In this document: in pieces, positions 1-6,020 of the stretch
How positions within the stretch are numbered: position 1 is the first letter of the stretch
Layout of the letters: every line of letters starts with the position of its first letter
Origin: JAKJEP01 sp964580995
Lineage (GTDB): Bacteria; Planctomycetota; Phycisphaerae; Sedimentisphaerales; SM23-30
Reading direction: 5' to 3'
Length of the DNA stretch: 6,074 nucleotides
NCBI GenBank assembly: GCA_964580995.1
Contig: CAZOMV010000161.1
Span: 1 to 6,074 of the forward strand
Program-made: the position numbers and the translations under genes
Notes under the pieces: model-generated
The model's input: only the letters and a program-made list of their open reading frames with translations
Told to the model about the DNA's origin: nothing
Databases searched by the model: none

Positions 1-589
1 CAACATAATAACGCCCGGAAATGGTAAATGTGTTTTGCTCCAGACCATTAACACCCACTTGATCTTCATTCCATTCTTCCGGTTCCGAATCATATATCCA
101 TTCGGTTGTCTCATAGGTTCCGGTAATCTGACAGCCACCCTTGATCTTCAGGCTTAAAACATCACCTTTCCGGGTCACCTTGCCGCTAAAGACGCCGGAC
201 GCCGCCAGAGTCGATTCATGCAAGATGTCACCATCATCCAGATCGACCACATCGCGCGTAAACCACTCTTTCAGGGATTCCGGATCGACGGCAAGAGTGA
301 CTTTCCCTTTGGCATCACAGTCCCAGGTCCCTGCGAACAACTCCGTCCCGGAATCATCCTCAATCTCGTCCACATTAAAGGTGTGATCCGCATGAAACGT
401 GAGAAAAAGCAGGTCGTCGATGGAGTCCTTTCCCTTGCCGTCAGCATCCACCCATTTACAACTGCCCGCGGCATGAACATACCACAGCGTATCGTCCAGT
501 ACCGCGGCATCAAACGCGGCCGCCCCCCAACAACTGGCCGACCACCCCATGAGAATCCCCAGAGCCAACAACCACAATCGCTTCATCAT
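1..589 (-). CDS. Secreted acidic protein of unknown function (partial, C-terminus beyond left edge)
   Basis: I do not recognise this gene. The frame is open for 196 codons from the ATG at 589 to the window edge, so the C-terminus is missing. Residues 1-25 look like a signal peptide: MMKR, a hydrophobic core LWLLALGILMGW, then small residues ending in AAA before FDAA. Cys20 is preceded by SAS, a poor lipobox, so cleavage by signal peptidase I and export to the periplasm is more likely than lipidation. The mature part is rich in Asp and Glu and alternates short beta-like stretches (LLFLTFHADHTF, GTWDCDAKGKVTLAV, DVLSLKIKGGCQITGTYE), which suggests a lipocalin-like beta barrel; that is inference. 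Residues 48-59 (DADGKGKDSIDD) resemble a degenerate calcium-binding loop. Cys44, Cys91 and Cys153 could form disulfides. The start is supported by a GGAGG seven nucleotides upstream. A second in-frame ATG follows at 586. The gene has its own promoter candidate. Confidence 0.82.
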   Translation of the reverse strand, partial: MMKRLWLLALGILMGWSASCWGAAAFDAAVLDDTLWYVHAAGSCKWVDADGKGKDSIDDLLFLTFHADHTFNVDEIEDDSGTELFAGTWDCDAKGKVTLAVDPESLKEWFTRDVVDLDDGDILHESTLAASGVFSGKVTRKGDVLSLKIKGGCQITGTYETTEWIYDSEPEEWNEDQVGVNGLEQNTFTISGRYYV

Positions 590-596
590 CCCAAAA

Positions 597-601
597 CCTC
601 C
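597..601 (-). promoter_or_regulatory. Shine-Dalgarno site of the secreted-protein gene
   Basis: The minus strand reads GGAGG, then seven nucleotides (TTTTGGG), then ATGATG. This is a strong ribosome binding site at good spacing. It fixes the start of the partial left-edge gene at 589, or one codon later. Confidence 0.75.
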
Positions 602-660
602 GAAGGTAAAAACAATAAAACCAGTGACATTCCAATACGAGGAACATCTGAACCCTATTT

Positions 661-688
661 ATTGTACGCATACCCTCCCCCTTGTCCA
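661..688 (-). promoter_or_regulatory. Sigma70-like promoter for the secreted-protein gene
   Basis: On the minus strand the -35 box is TGGACA (683-688, five of six consensus bases) and the -10 box is TACAAT (661-666, five of six), separated by 16 nt. The predicted transcript start is near 653, giving a leader of about 64 nt. The -35 box begins four bases after the stop of the hydrolase gene. The secreted protein can therefore be expressed apart from the upstream pair, although read-through is possible since no terminator hairpin is seen between them. The spacer is unusually G-rich (AGGGGGAGGG). Confidence 0.5.
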
Positions 689-691
689 GAA

Positions 692-1279
692 TTATTTTTC
701 GGCAGCAGGGCGGAAAAACGGATTGGCATATTTCTCCGCAGCCACCGTGGTCATGGGGCCGTGGGCGGGAAAAATGAAAGTCCGGTCCGGCAGAGTGAAG
801 ATATTTTTACGGACCTGTTCGATCTGGAGCCGGGCCGCGGCCGCCGTATCCGTCCCCCCTACCGACCCGCAGAACAGGGCATCGCCGGTAAAGACCCGGT
901 CCAGGCAATAGTAGGAAATCCCGCCCGGCGTGTGGCCCGGCGTCAAAAGAGCGGTAAAGCGCAGCCGGCCGATCTCGATGGTCTCCCCGCCGCACAGGAT
1001 ATGGCTGGCGGCCCGCACCTCATCCCTGCCGGCGTAACACTGGACCGAATAGCGATTCATAAAATCAGGCAAACCTTCAGTATGGTCCGCATGGCCGTGC
1101 GTAAAAAAGATATGGCGCAGAGAAATCGAATTTTCCTCGACATAGGCGGCAATCTCCTCGTGAAATCCGCCCGGATCGATGAAAACCCCGATATGCGTTT
1201 CCGCATCTGCCACCAGATACCCATTGATCGGATAAGATCCCACCGTAAACCGCCGGAATATCATCCCGCTGCCGATCAT
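692..1279 (-). CDS. MBL-fold metallo-hydrolase, glyoxalase II/YcbL type
   Basis: This 195-aa protein carries all the metal-binding positions of a two-metal metallo-beta-lactamase-fold hydrolase: THGHADH at residues 60-66 (His61, His63, Asp65, His66), His116 in TPGHTPGG, Asp133 in FTGDALF and His173 in PAHGP. The order and the short length match the single-domain glyoxalase II-like group (YcbL type), which cleaves thioesters such as S-lactoylglutathione. The C-terminal substrate-binding helices of classical glyoxalase II are absent, so the true substrate is open. The family's GSxGRxD segment reads GSVGGTD here, with Gly at the Arg position. No signal peptide is seen, so it is probably cytoplasmic. 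The ATG at 1279 overlaps the stop of the upstream pentapeptide gene (ATGA) and has AGGGGG seven nucleotides before it, which suggests coupled translation. A second Met at residue 6 is a less likely start. Confidence 0.9.
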   Translation of the reverse strand: MIGSGMIFRRFTVGSYPINGYLVADAETHIGVFIDPGGFHEEIAAYVEENSISLRHIFFTHGHADHTEGLPDFMNRYSVQCYAGRDEVRAASHILCGGETIEIGRLRFTALLTPGHTPGGISYYCLDRVFTGDALFCGSVGGTDTAAAARLQIEQVRKNIFTLPDRTFIFPAHGPMTTVAAEKYANPFFRPAAEK

Positions 1280-1944
1280 AACTTCACCCCCTGTATGCCG
1301 CTCAGGTTGGCGGCCTGCCCAAGATCGGTATCTTCAAAGGTGGTATTTTCAAACTGCGCGTTTTCAAAAACGGCTTCCGGCAACTGGCAGGACACCAGCC
1401 GGCAGTCGATAAACCTGGCCCGGCGAAAGATCGCCTTGCGGAGCATACAGCGGCTAAAAACCGTGCGAATAAAAATCGCCGACGGAAACCGCACAAAAAA
1501 ATAGTCCTCATCTTCCAGAACGCAGTCCCGCCACACCGACCCGATAAAGGAAACCTCACTCATCCGCGAATGGCGGAACACCGTCTCCTCAAACACGCAC
1601 AATCCAAAGGTATTCAAACCGATGCCGCTGTGGGAAAACGAGCATCCGCTGAAATGCCCGGCGGTAAAAAAGGAACTGGTCGCGGAAAATTTCTCCCACT
1701 GGCAGCGGCTATAACTGCCATGCTCGCATAAACAATGGTCAAACGACAAGCCCTCCAGCCGGCAGCCGTCCGACCAGCAATAGTTGAACCGGCTCTCGAT
1801 GAGCTTCAGGCCCGAAACGCGGCTATCCCACAAACGCCACCCCGACAGGTCGCTGCGCCGGGCCTCGAGATTTCGCAATTCCTCATGCGCCACCACCTGA
1901 TCGGAAAAAACCTGTTCCACCAGTTGCCTGTCAGACGATTTCAT
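1276..1944 (-). CDS. Pentapeptide-repeat protein (about 36 uninterrupted repeats)
   Basis: This 222-aa protein is almost entirely pentapeptide repeats. After an N-terminal segment of about 28 residues, probably helical, a bulky hydrophobic residue (F, L, W, Y or I) recurs at nearly every fifth position from about 33 to 208 without a slip, for example AVF-ENAQF-ENTTF-EDTDL near the end. By family knowledge such proteins fold into a right-handed four-sided beta-helix of four repeats per turn, so about nine turns are expected. Cysteine is frequent at the inward i-2 position. I cannot assign a function. Some family members mimic DNA and bind gyrase (Qnr, MfpA), but nothing here is specific to them. 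There is no signal peptide or membrane segment. GAGG at 1951-1954 sits six bases before the ATG at 1944 but directly abuts the ATG at 1950, so 1944 is preferred; 1950 would add two residues. The stop overlaps the hydrolase start. Confidence 0.88.
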   Translation of the reverse strand: MKSSDRQLVEQVFSDQVVAHEELRNLEARRSDLSGWRLWDSRVSGLKLIESRFNYCWSDGCRLEGLSFDHCLCEHGSYSRCQWEKFSATSSFFTAGHFSGCSFSHSGIGLNTFGLCVFEETVFRHSRMSEVSFIGSVWRDCVLEDEDYFFVRFPSAIFIRTVFSRCMLRKAIFRRARFIDCRLVSCQLPEAVFENAQFENTTFEDTDLGQAANLSGIQGVKL

Positions 1945-1950
1945 ACACAT

Positions 1951-1954
1951 CCTC
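1951..1954 (-). promoter_or_regulatory. Shine-Dalgarno site deciding the pentapeptide gene start
   Basis: The minus strand reads GAGG-ATGTGT-ATG. The motif has zero spacing to the first ATG (1950) and six bases to the second (1944). Normal ribosome spacing favours the second, so the protein is called from 1944. Confidence 0.5.
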
Positions 1955-1980
1955 GCGATTGAGAAGCGGGAGAATAACGA

Positions 1981-2010
1981 TTCGCTTTTCTCACATAAAT
2001 AGAATATACT
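1981..2010 (+). promoter_or_regulatory. Predicted promoter of the menG operon
   Basis: TATACT at 2005-2010 matches five of six -10 bases. The best -35 candidate at 18 nt spacing is TTCGCT (1981-1986), only three of six, so the -10 box carries the call. Transcription would start near 2017, about five bases before the ATG at 2022. Confidence 0.35.
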
Positions 2011-2030
2011 GGCTTGCCGCTATGAATCAA
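2003..2030 (-). promoter_or_regulatory. Predicted promoter of the pentapeptide/hydrolase pair
   Basis: On the minus strand, TTGATT (2025-2030, four of six -35 bases) is followed after 16 nt by TATATT (2003-2008, five of six -10 bases). Transcription would start near 1996 and give a leader of about 50 nt carrying the GAGG ribosome site. The -35 box lies inside the first codons of menG, and the -10 box overlaps the plus-strand -10 candidate. Confidence 0.4.
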
Positions 2031-2810
2031 GAAAAGACCGGCATCTGGAATCGAAAAAACCTGAAAAATCCGCACGGCACAGCCGACAAGGCCCAGCGGG
2101 TCCAGCAGATGTTTTCCGGCATTGCCGCCCATTATGACCGGTTAAATCACCTCTTAAGTCTGAATCAGGACCGCCGCTGGCGAAAAAAAGCGGTCCAATC
2201 AGCCGCCATCGTACCGGGCCAGACATTATTGGACCTCTGCTGCGGCACCGGCGATCTGGCCCTGGCCTTCGCGGAAATGGAACCCAGGCTCAGCCAGATC
2301 ACCGGCCTGGATTTTTCCGAGCCGATGCTGGCCCTGGCCCGCATAAAACAGGACACATTTCTTTCGCAAAACGAAAGTGACGCACACAACCAAATAAAAT
2401 TCAATTGGTTATGCGCTGACGTCCAAAACCTGCCCTTTCCGCCAGCCAGCTTCGATCGGGTGAGCTGCGCCTTTGGAATACGGAACTTACAGAATTTGCC
2501 GCGGGGACTGGACGAAATGTTCCGGGTGCTCAAACCGGGCGGCAAGGCAGTACTGCTGGAATTCTCCCTGCCCGAAAATCCGATCCTGGCCTGGCTGTAT
2601 AAACTGTATTTTAGACTTGTTATCCCGCTGGCAGGCAGTATCATTTCAGGAGATTGCAGCGGCGCTTATCACTATCTGCCCCAATCGGTCCTCCGGTTTC
2701 TGAATCGGCCCCAGTTGGAACAATCGCTGATTCAGGCGGGCTTTGCTGCCGTGCACACGGAATTACTCACCGGCGGCCTGGTGCTGCTGATAGTTGCGGA
2801 TAAAGAATGA
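2022..2810 (+). CDS. menG: Demethylmenaquinone/ubiquinone C-methyltransferase (MenG/UbiE family)
   Basis: This 262-aa class I SAM-dependent methyltransferase adds the ring methyl group in quinone synthesis (demethylmenaquinone to menaquinone; UbiE also acts on a ubiquinone precursor). Visible marks are the N-terminal YDRLNHLLSLNQDRRWR stretch (38-54), SAM motif I LDLCCGTGD (70-78), the acidic residue Asp97 in GLDFSEPML, GIRNL (152-156), RVLKPGG (168-174) and the family signature ISGDCSGAYHYLPQSV (208-223). Length is normal for the family. Which quinone is made cannot be read from the window, and no other men or ubi gene is nearby, so the symbol rests on family membership. The ATG at 2022 is preferred over an in-frame TTG at 1959, which would add 21 atypical residues and lie upstream of the -10 box. 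No Shine-Dalgarno precedes it. The last bases overlap the next gene by 4 bp (ATGA). Confidence 0.93.
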   Translation: MNQEKTGIWNRKNLKNPHGTADKAQRVQQMFSGIAAHYDRLNHLLSLNQDRRWRKKAVQSAAIVPGQTLLDLCCGTGDLALAFAEMEPRLSQITGLDFSEPMLALARIKQDTFLSQNESDAHNQIKFNWLCADVQNLPFPPASFDRVSCAFGIRNLQNLPRGLDEMFRVLKPGGKAVLLEFSLPENPILAWLYKLYFRLVIPLAGSIISGDCSGAYHYLPQSVLRFLNRPQLEQSLIQAGFAAVHTELLTGGLVLLIVADKE

Positions 2811-4756
2811 TTGGTAAAAATAAAGGCAAACAAAAGGAAAGTTTGAATCATTTGGCCCGGCCAACTCCCCCCCCACCCAGAACCGGAGGAGACTCATCCG
2901 GCCCGGAATCCACCCGCCAGAAATGGTTTACTGACGGCGCGACAATGGACTATCCGCCGCTGGCACGCACGATCTACTGGCTGATTAACCTGCTGCTGTT
3001 CGTGCTGTTGAATATTTTTTATCTGCGGCTGCGAACCGGCTCCCTCTGGCCCTTCGAAGGCCCCTATGAATCGCAGTTTTTTATCCCGGAATTACTCGCC
3101 CCACTAAATATTTTCCAATTCCCCACGTATATCCTGATCATCGCGCTGATTACCGCCCTGATTTGTACGGTCCCCATTCTCACGGCCCAACTGTACAACC
3201 TGCTCTTCAGCCTCCCCTTTATCCTGATCGTATTTTTCCTGGGACACAATCCGGTCCTGAGCCTGTGCCTGTTTGTCAGTTGCACGGTCGCCGGTTTCCG
3301 CCCGCTGCGGTTTAAGTCCAAATTTGTCGCCGCTCTGGTTTGCCTGATCCCCGAACTTTTGTATTGCATCCTGTTTAGCGGCACGAATCCCCAGCAGGAT
3401 ATTCTCCGCTGGGCGGTGCTCTATTCCCCTTGGGCGCTGGCGTTCATTTTCGGCATTGTGATTTTTGCCGTGGTTTTGTCGATTGGGCATTTTCTTCGCT
3501 ATCGGCCCGGCATCCTCATGCCGTTTTTTGCCCTGCTGCTGGCGGGAACGGTGGCGTTATTCAGCGAATCCATTGGCATGACGGAACGGGATTTTCAGGA
3601 TCAGGTCAGCCGGTTCAATCCGGCCAGGATTCCCGAATTCCAGAATCGCAGCATCGTTCCGCTGCTGGAGGAAGAGGCGGCCCAGTGTATCAGCCGGGAA
3701 CCGTATCTGAATCCCGAGGGAGTTATGTCACGTCTGCGGATGTCATGGCGATGGGCCTATCGAATCGGTTCTTTACCGGACTTGGCCAATCCGATTTCGC
3801 TGGCCAACCGCGAAGTCACCCGCTTTTACCAGGCCAAGCTGAACGCCGTGGATCATATCGACAAATTCATCCAGAAATATCCGCAGGAAAAACGCGTCGC
3901 GGACGCTCTCTACTACAAGGCCCTGATCATTGATCTCAATGTCGATCTGCGGGCCTTACGGTATGAAGATACCTTGAAATTTTACACGGATATCCCCTCG
4001 GCCGACGCCAAAAATGTCTGGCAGGAAATCCTGGACCGGTTCGGAGAATCGGATACCGCCATTGAGGCCCGCTGGCGGCTGGCCCGGCTGCTAGCCGGAC
4101 AAAAACCGGCCAATGAGTCAGAGAGTTATCCATTCGACCAGGCCCTGAAACTGCTGCAAGAAGCAGGCACACTCTGCGCTGAGCGGCTGGAAAAGCGGAA
4201 GAAAAGCTCGGAAAAACAGGGGTTCTGGAATTCGCGGCTGGACATGATTTTTACCTCCCCGGAAAAAACAATAACCGATCAGAAGTTGAATTCCCTGCAA
4301 AAGCGGATCGCGGAGTTGACGATTTTAATCGGCAGCGATAACCGCACGGGGCATTTGCGGCATGAAGAACGGCTGGCAAGCTTTGCCGCCTTGAACCCGT
4401 ATCAGCTCAATTATGAAGAACAGCTCAAGACGCTGCAATTCGACGCCGCCCAGCCGGACCCGCTTCTGGATAATATCGAGCTGGCCCTGATCCTGCTGAT
4501 TCCGGATCCCCAGCAAAAGATTCAGCGGCTGACGGACCTGATCACGCAGTATCCGCAAAGCGACGCGGCCATCGAAGCACGGCTGGAACTGGCCCTGGCC
4601 CTGCTGGACCAGAAAAGTCGCAGCGAATTTCAGGCAGACCAGGGGGTTCTGTTGATACGAAGCAGGGAATATCTGCAGCAGATCATGAACCTGCGGCCCG
4701 ATACCTTTTGGGCGGAGTCCGCCCGCACCCTCCTGCAAAATAATCCGGTTGAATAA
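2807..4756 (+). CDS. Polytopic membrane protein with C-terminal TPR-like domain, function unknown
   Basis: I do not recognise this 649-aa protein. Residues 1-50 are polar and include a short proline run (PTPPPP, 19-24). Hydrophobic segments at about 54-76, 105-130, 132-164 (one or two spans), 171-191, 203-229 and 234-253 give six or seven transmembrane helices. The remainder (256-649) is soluble and helical, on one side of the inner membrane. It holds four TPR/BamD-like units: FIQKYPQEKRVADALYYKAL (from 353), ILDRFGESDTAIEARWRLAR (from 408), LITQYPQSDAAIEARLELAL (from 578) and a weaker one at 622-643. Such repeats usually bind peptides or partner proteins; which partner is unknown. Residues 437-475 and 485-545 between them are charged and may be coiled. 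Its ATG overlaps the menG stop, so translation is probably coupled to menG. Only a poor GGA lies upstream, and the next Met is at 47. The coupling suggests, but does not prove, a role linked to respiratory membranes. Confidence 0.85.
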   Translation: MIGKNKGKQKESLNHLARPTPPPPRTGGDSSGPESTRQKWFTDGATMDYPPLARTIYWLINLLLFVLLNIFYLRLRTGSLWPFEGPYESQFFIPELLAPLNIFQFPTYILIIALITALICTVPILTAQLYNLLFSLPFILIVFFLGHNPVLSLCLFVSCTVAGFRPLRFKSKFVAALVCLIPELLYCILFSGTNPQQDILRWAVLYSPWALAFIFGIVIFAVVLSIGHFLRYRPGILMPFFALLLAGTVALFSESIGMTERDFQDQVSRFNPARIPEFQNRSIVPLLEEEAAQCISREPYLNPEGVMSRLRMSWRWAYRIGSLPDLANPISLANREVTRFYQAKLNAVDHIDKFIQKYPQEKRVADALYYKALIIDLNVDLRALRYEDTLKFYTDIPSADAKNVWQEILDRFGESDTAIEARWRLARLLAGQKPANESESYPFDQALKLLQEAGTLCAERLEKRKKSSEKQGFWNSRLDMIFTSPEKTITDQKLNSLQKRIAELTILIGSDNRTGHLRHEERLASFAALNPYQLNYEEQLKTLQFDAAQPDPLLDNIELALILLIPDPQQKIQRLTDLITQYPQSDAAIEARLELALALLDQKSRSEFQADQGVLLIRSREYLQQIMNLRPDTFWAESARTLLQNNPVE

Positions 4757-4776
4757 TCCCGCCTACCCGCCATAAT
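4749..4776 (+). promoter_or_regulatory. Possible promoter of the cysteine-cluster gene
   Basis: TTGAAT (4749-4754, four of six -35 bases) overlaps the stop of the membrane-protein gene. After 16 nt comes CATAAT (4771-4776, five of six -10 bases). Transcription would start around 4783, almost at the ATG at 4785. TATAAG at 4776-4781 is an alternative -10 box. The gene may instead be read through from menG. Confidence 0.35.
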
Positions 4777-4784
4777 ATAAGCCT

Positions 4785-5705
4785 ATGAAGAATCAAACCG
4801 AACCAAAATGGTATGCCGGCGGCCTGGCCTTCGCGTGCCGGGGCTGCGGAAATTGCTGCGCCGGCCCGGAGGAGGGCTACGTCTGGGCCGACAAACAGGA
4901 GATCGAGGCGATGGCCCGGCATCTGGGCATCACCACGGAACAGTTTGTGCGGCAATACACCCGCCGCATCGGTGTTCGCTACAGCCTCATTGAAAAACAG
5001 CCGGGCAAGGACTGCATCTTCCTGTCGAAAACCCCAGCCGGAAAAGGCTGCGACGTCTATCCCGTCCGGCCCCGCCAATGCCGAACCTGGCCCTTCTGGA
5101 ACGAGAATCTCCGCTCACACGAAAACTGGCAGCAGGCCGCCCAGCACTGCCCGGGCATCAATCAGGACCAGTGGTATGACCTGGAAACCATCGAGGCCAT
5201 TCGCGACGGAAATGAATTGACGCATTCGCCGTCCCGCACCCCGTTTGAGGCCGCCGCCCAGTGGATCTATACCCATACGAAAAACACCCCCTGCCTGCGG
5301 GCCATGCAGGAGCTTTACGCCAGCCTCGACCAGACCCTCGCCGCCGCCAATCCGAGCTGTGCCAACTGCGGAGATTGCTGCGACTTCCAGCACTACGGCC
5401 ACCGCCTCTACGTCACCACCCTGGAAATGCTCTATTTTCTGCACGGCCTGCAAAAAACCCAATCTCCCCCGAAAATCAGCCGCAACGGCCGCTGCCCCTG
5501 GCAGAACAAATCCGGCTGCACCCAGCGATCCGCCCGGCCCGCCACCTGCCGCATCTTCTACTGCCGCGGCCTCTCCACCGATTTCCAATCCGAACTCACC
5601 GAAAATATCCTCCTCGAACTCCGCTCCCTCCACCAGCAATTCTCCACCCCCTACTACTACGCCGACCTCCTCGACTGGCTCCCCCACCTCCCCCAAATCC
5701 CATAA
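4785..5705 (+). CDS. Tandem YkgJ-type cysteine-cluster protein (putative Zn/Fe-binding)
   Basis: This 306-aa protein contains two copies of the CxxCxxCC domain (YkgJ family, described as a putative zinc- or iron-chelating domain); the biochemical role is not established. Domain 1 has Cys18, 21, 24 and 25 (CRGCGNCC) followed by Cys77, 89, 99 and 122, with YPVRPRQCRTWPFW around Cys99. Domain 2 has Cys192, 195, 198 and 199 (CANCGDCC) followed by Cys237, 245, 255 and 260, with ARPATCRIFYC near its end. Each half thus repeats the plan CxxCxxCC ... C ... GC ... RPxxCR ... C, eight cysteines per half. The halves differ in sequence, so this is an old duplication or a fusion of two subfamilies; the usual protein has one domain. 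No signal peptide or membrane span is seen, so it is probably cytoplasmic. No Shine-Dalgarno precedes the ATG. It follows the membrane-protein gene by 28 nt on the same strand. Confidence 0.88.
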   Translation: MKNQTEPKWYAGGLAFACRGCGNCCAGPEEGYVWADKQEIEAMARHLGITTEQFVRQYTRRIGVRYSLIEKQPGKDCIFLSKTPAGKGCDVYPVRPRQCRTWPFWNENLRSHENWQQAAQHCPGINQDQWYDLETIEAIRDGNELTHSPSRTPFEAAAQWIYTHTKNTPCLRAMQELYASLDQTLAAANPSCANCGDCCDFQHYGHRLYVTTLEMLYFLHGLQKTQSPPKISRNGRCPWQNKSGCTQRSARPATCRIFYCRGLSTDFQSELTENILLELRSLHQQFSTPYYYADLLDWLPHLPQIP

Positions 5706-5760
5706 CCAATAACGGATAACCATTTTTGCTAATTCATATTTCGTAATTTTCTTTCTTCCC
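5581..5760 (+). terminator. Candidate Rho-loading (C-rich, G-poor) region at operon end
   Basis: By direct count, 5581-5700 contains 59 C and only 10 G in 120 bases. G remains scarce through 5760. A C-over-G bubble at the end of a transcription unit is the known hallmark of Rho utilisation sites. It overlaps the last 42 codons of the cysteine-cluster gene, so ribosomes would shield part of it. The call is inference from composition. Confidence 0.3.
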
Positions 5761-5769
5761 CAATCGTGC

Positions 5770-5788
5770 CACGGCCATGTTGGCTGTG
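5770..5788 (+). terminator. Hairpin downstream of the cysteine-cluster gene, possible terminator
   Basis: CACGGCCA, a TGT loop and TGGCTGTG form an 8-bp stem with one G-T pair, 65 nt after the stop codon. What follows is pyrimidine-rich (CTCTTCTATCTCATC) but lacks a true T run, so intrinsic termination would be weak. It could instead be a dispersed palindromic element. Confidence 0.3.
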
Positions 5789-5834
5789 CTCTTCTATCTC
5801 ATCTATTAATCGCCCCCCATATCTGATCTGCCAA

Positions 5835-6020
5835 TTATTTTTCATAAAATGAGATTATCCTATTTCCATTTTCTAAAAGTTGATCATAAGAAATAATATC
5901 AATATCATGCAAGCTGGAATTTAAAAAATGAAAAGCTTCGTTTTCTTCTTTGTTAAAATTCTTTGTCCTACCAATAATAAGCCTGATTCTTGGTCTAAGG
6001 GTCTGTAAATAAATAACCAC
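5835..6020 (-). pseudogene. C-terminal remnant of a Shedu (SduA/DUF4263) defence nuclease
   Basis: A 61-codon frame begins at a GTG at 6020 and ends in TAA at 5835. From about residue 9 it reads like the end of DUF4263 proteins: RPRIRLIIGR, a charged linker, then FLNSSLHDIDIISYDQLLEN. That matches my recollection of the family's pattern, PKxxLIIGR followed by LNxxLHxIxIxTYDxLLE. SduA is the single-gene anti-phage Shedu system, with a PD-(D/E)xK-type nuclease domain. Its catalytic residues lie upstream of this part, so the remnant should be inactive. In frame, a TAA at 6036-6038 and a TGA further up block any longer version, and the upstream DNA encodes a transposase end in another frame. Codons are AT-rich (TTA, ATT, AAT, GAA), unlike the neighbouring genes, which suggests acquired DNA. 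No Shine-Dalgarno is apparent. The alternative is a small free-standing unknown ORF. Confidence 0.55.

Noticed and set aside
512..671. A short minus-strand frame starting at the ATG at 669-671 after a G-rich stretch, overlapping the secreted-protein start
   Set aside because: The G-rich stretch is the promoter spacer, so the ATG lies upstream of the predicted transcript start. The peptide shows no recognisable features.
218..1504. A 428-codon plus-strand open frame across the left half
   Set aside because: It runs antisense to three genes that have start signals and recognisable domains. Its translation has no domain pattern, so it is a shadow of their codon structure.
1959..2021. TTG-initiated N-terminal extension of the MenG/UbiE protein
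   Set aside because: It adds 21 residues not typical of the family, has no ribosome site and lies across the predicted promoter.
3104..3490. Minus-strand frames within the membrane-protein gene
   Set aside because: They are Gln/Arg/Asp-rich complements of hydrophobic transmembrane codons, with no start signals.
5115..5723. A 202-codon minus-strand frame opposite the cysteine-cluster gene
   Set aside because: The Gly/Ala/Val-rich translation is the antisense product of the C-rich gene. The plus strand has the patterned cysteines.
5706..5735. Repeated ATAACC motif just after the cysteine-cluster stop (CATAACC...GATAACC) followed by a T run
   Set aside because: It is a direct repeat, not an inverted one, so it cannot form a terminator stem, and two short copies are too few to call a repeat array.
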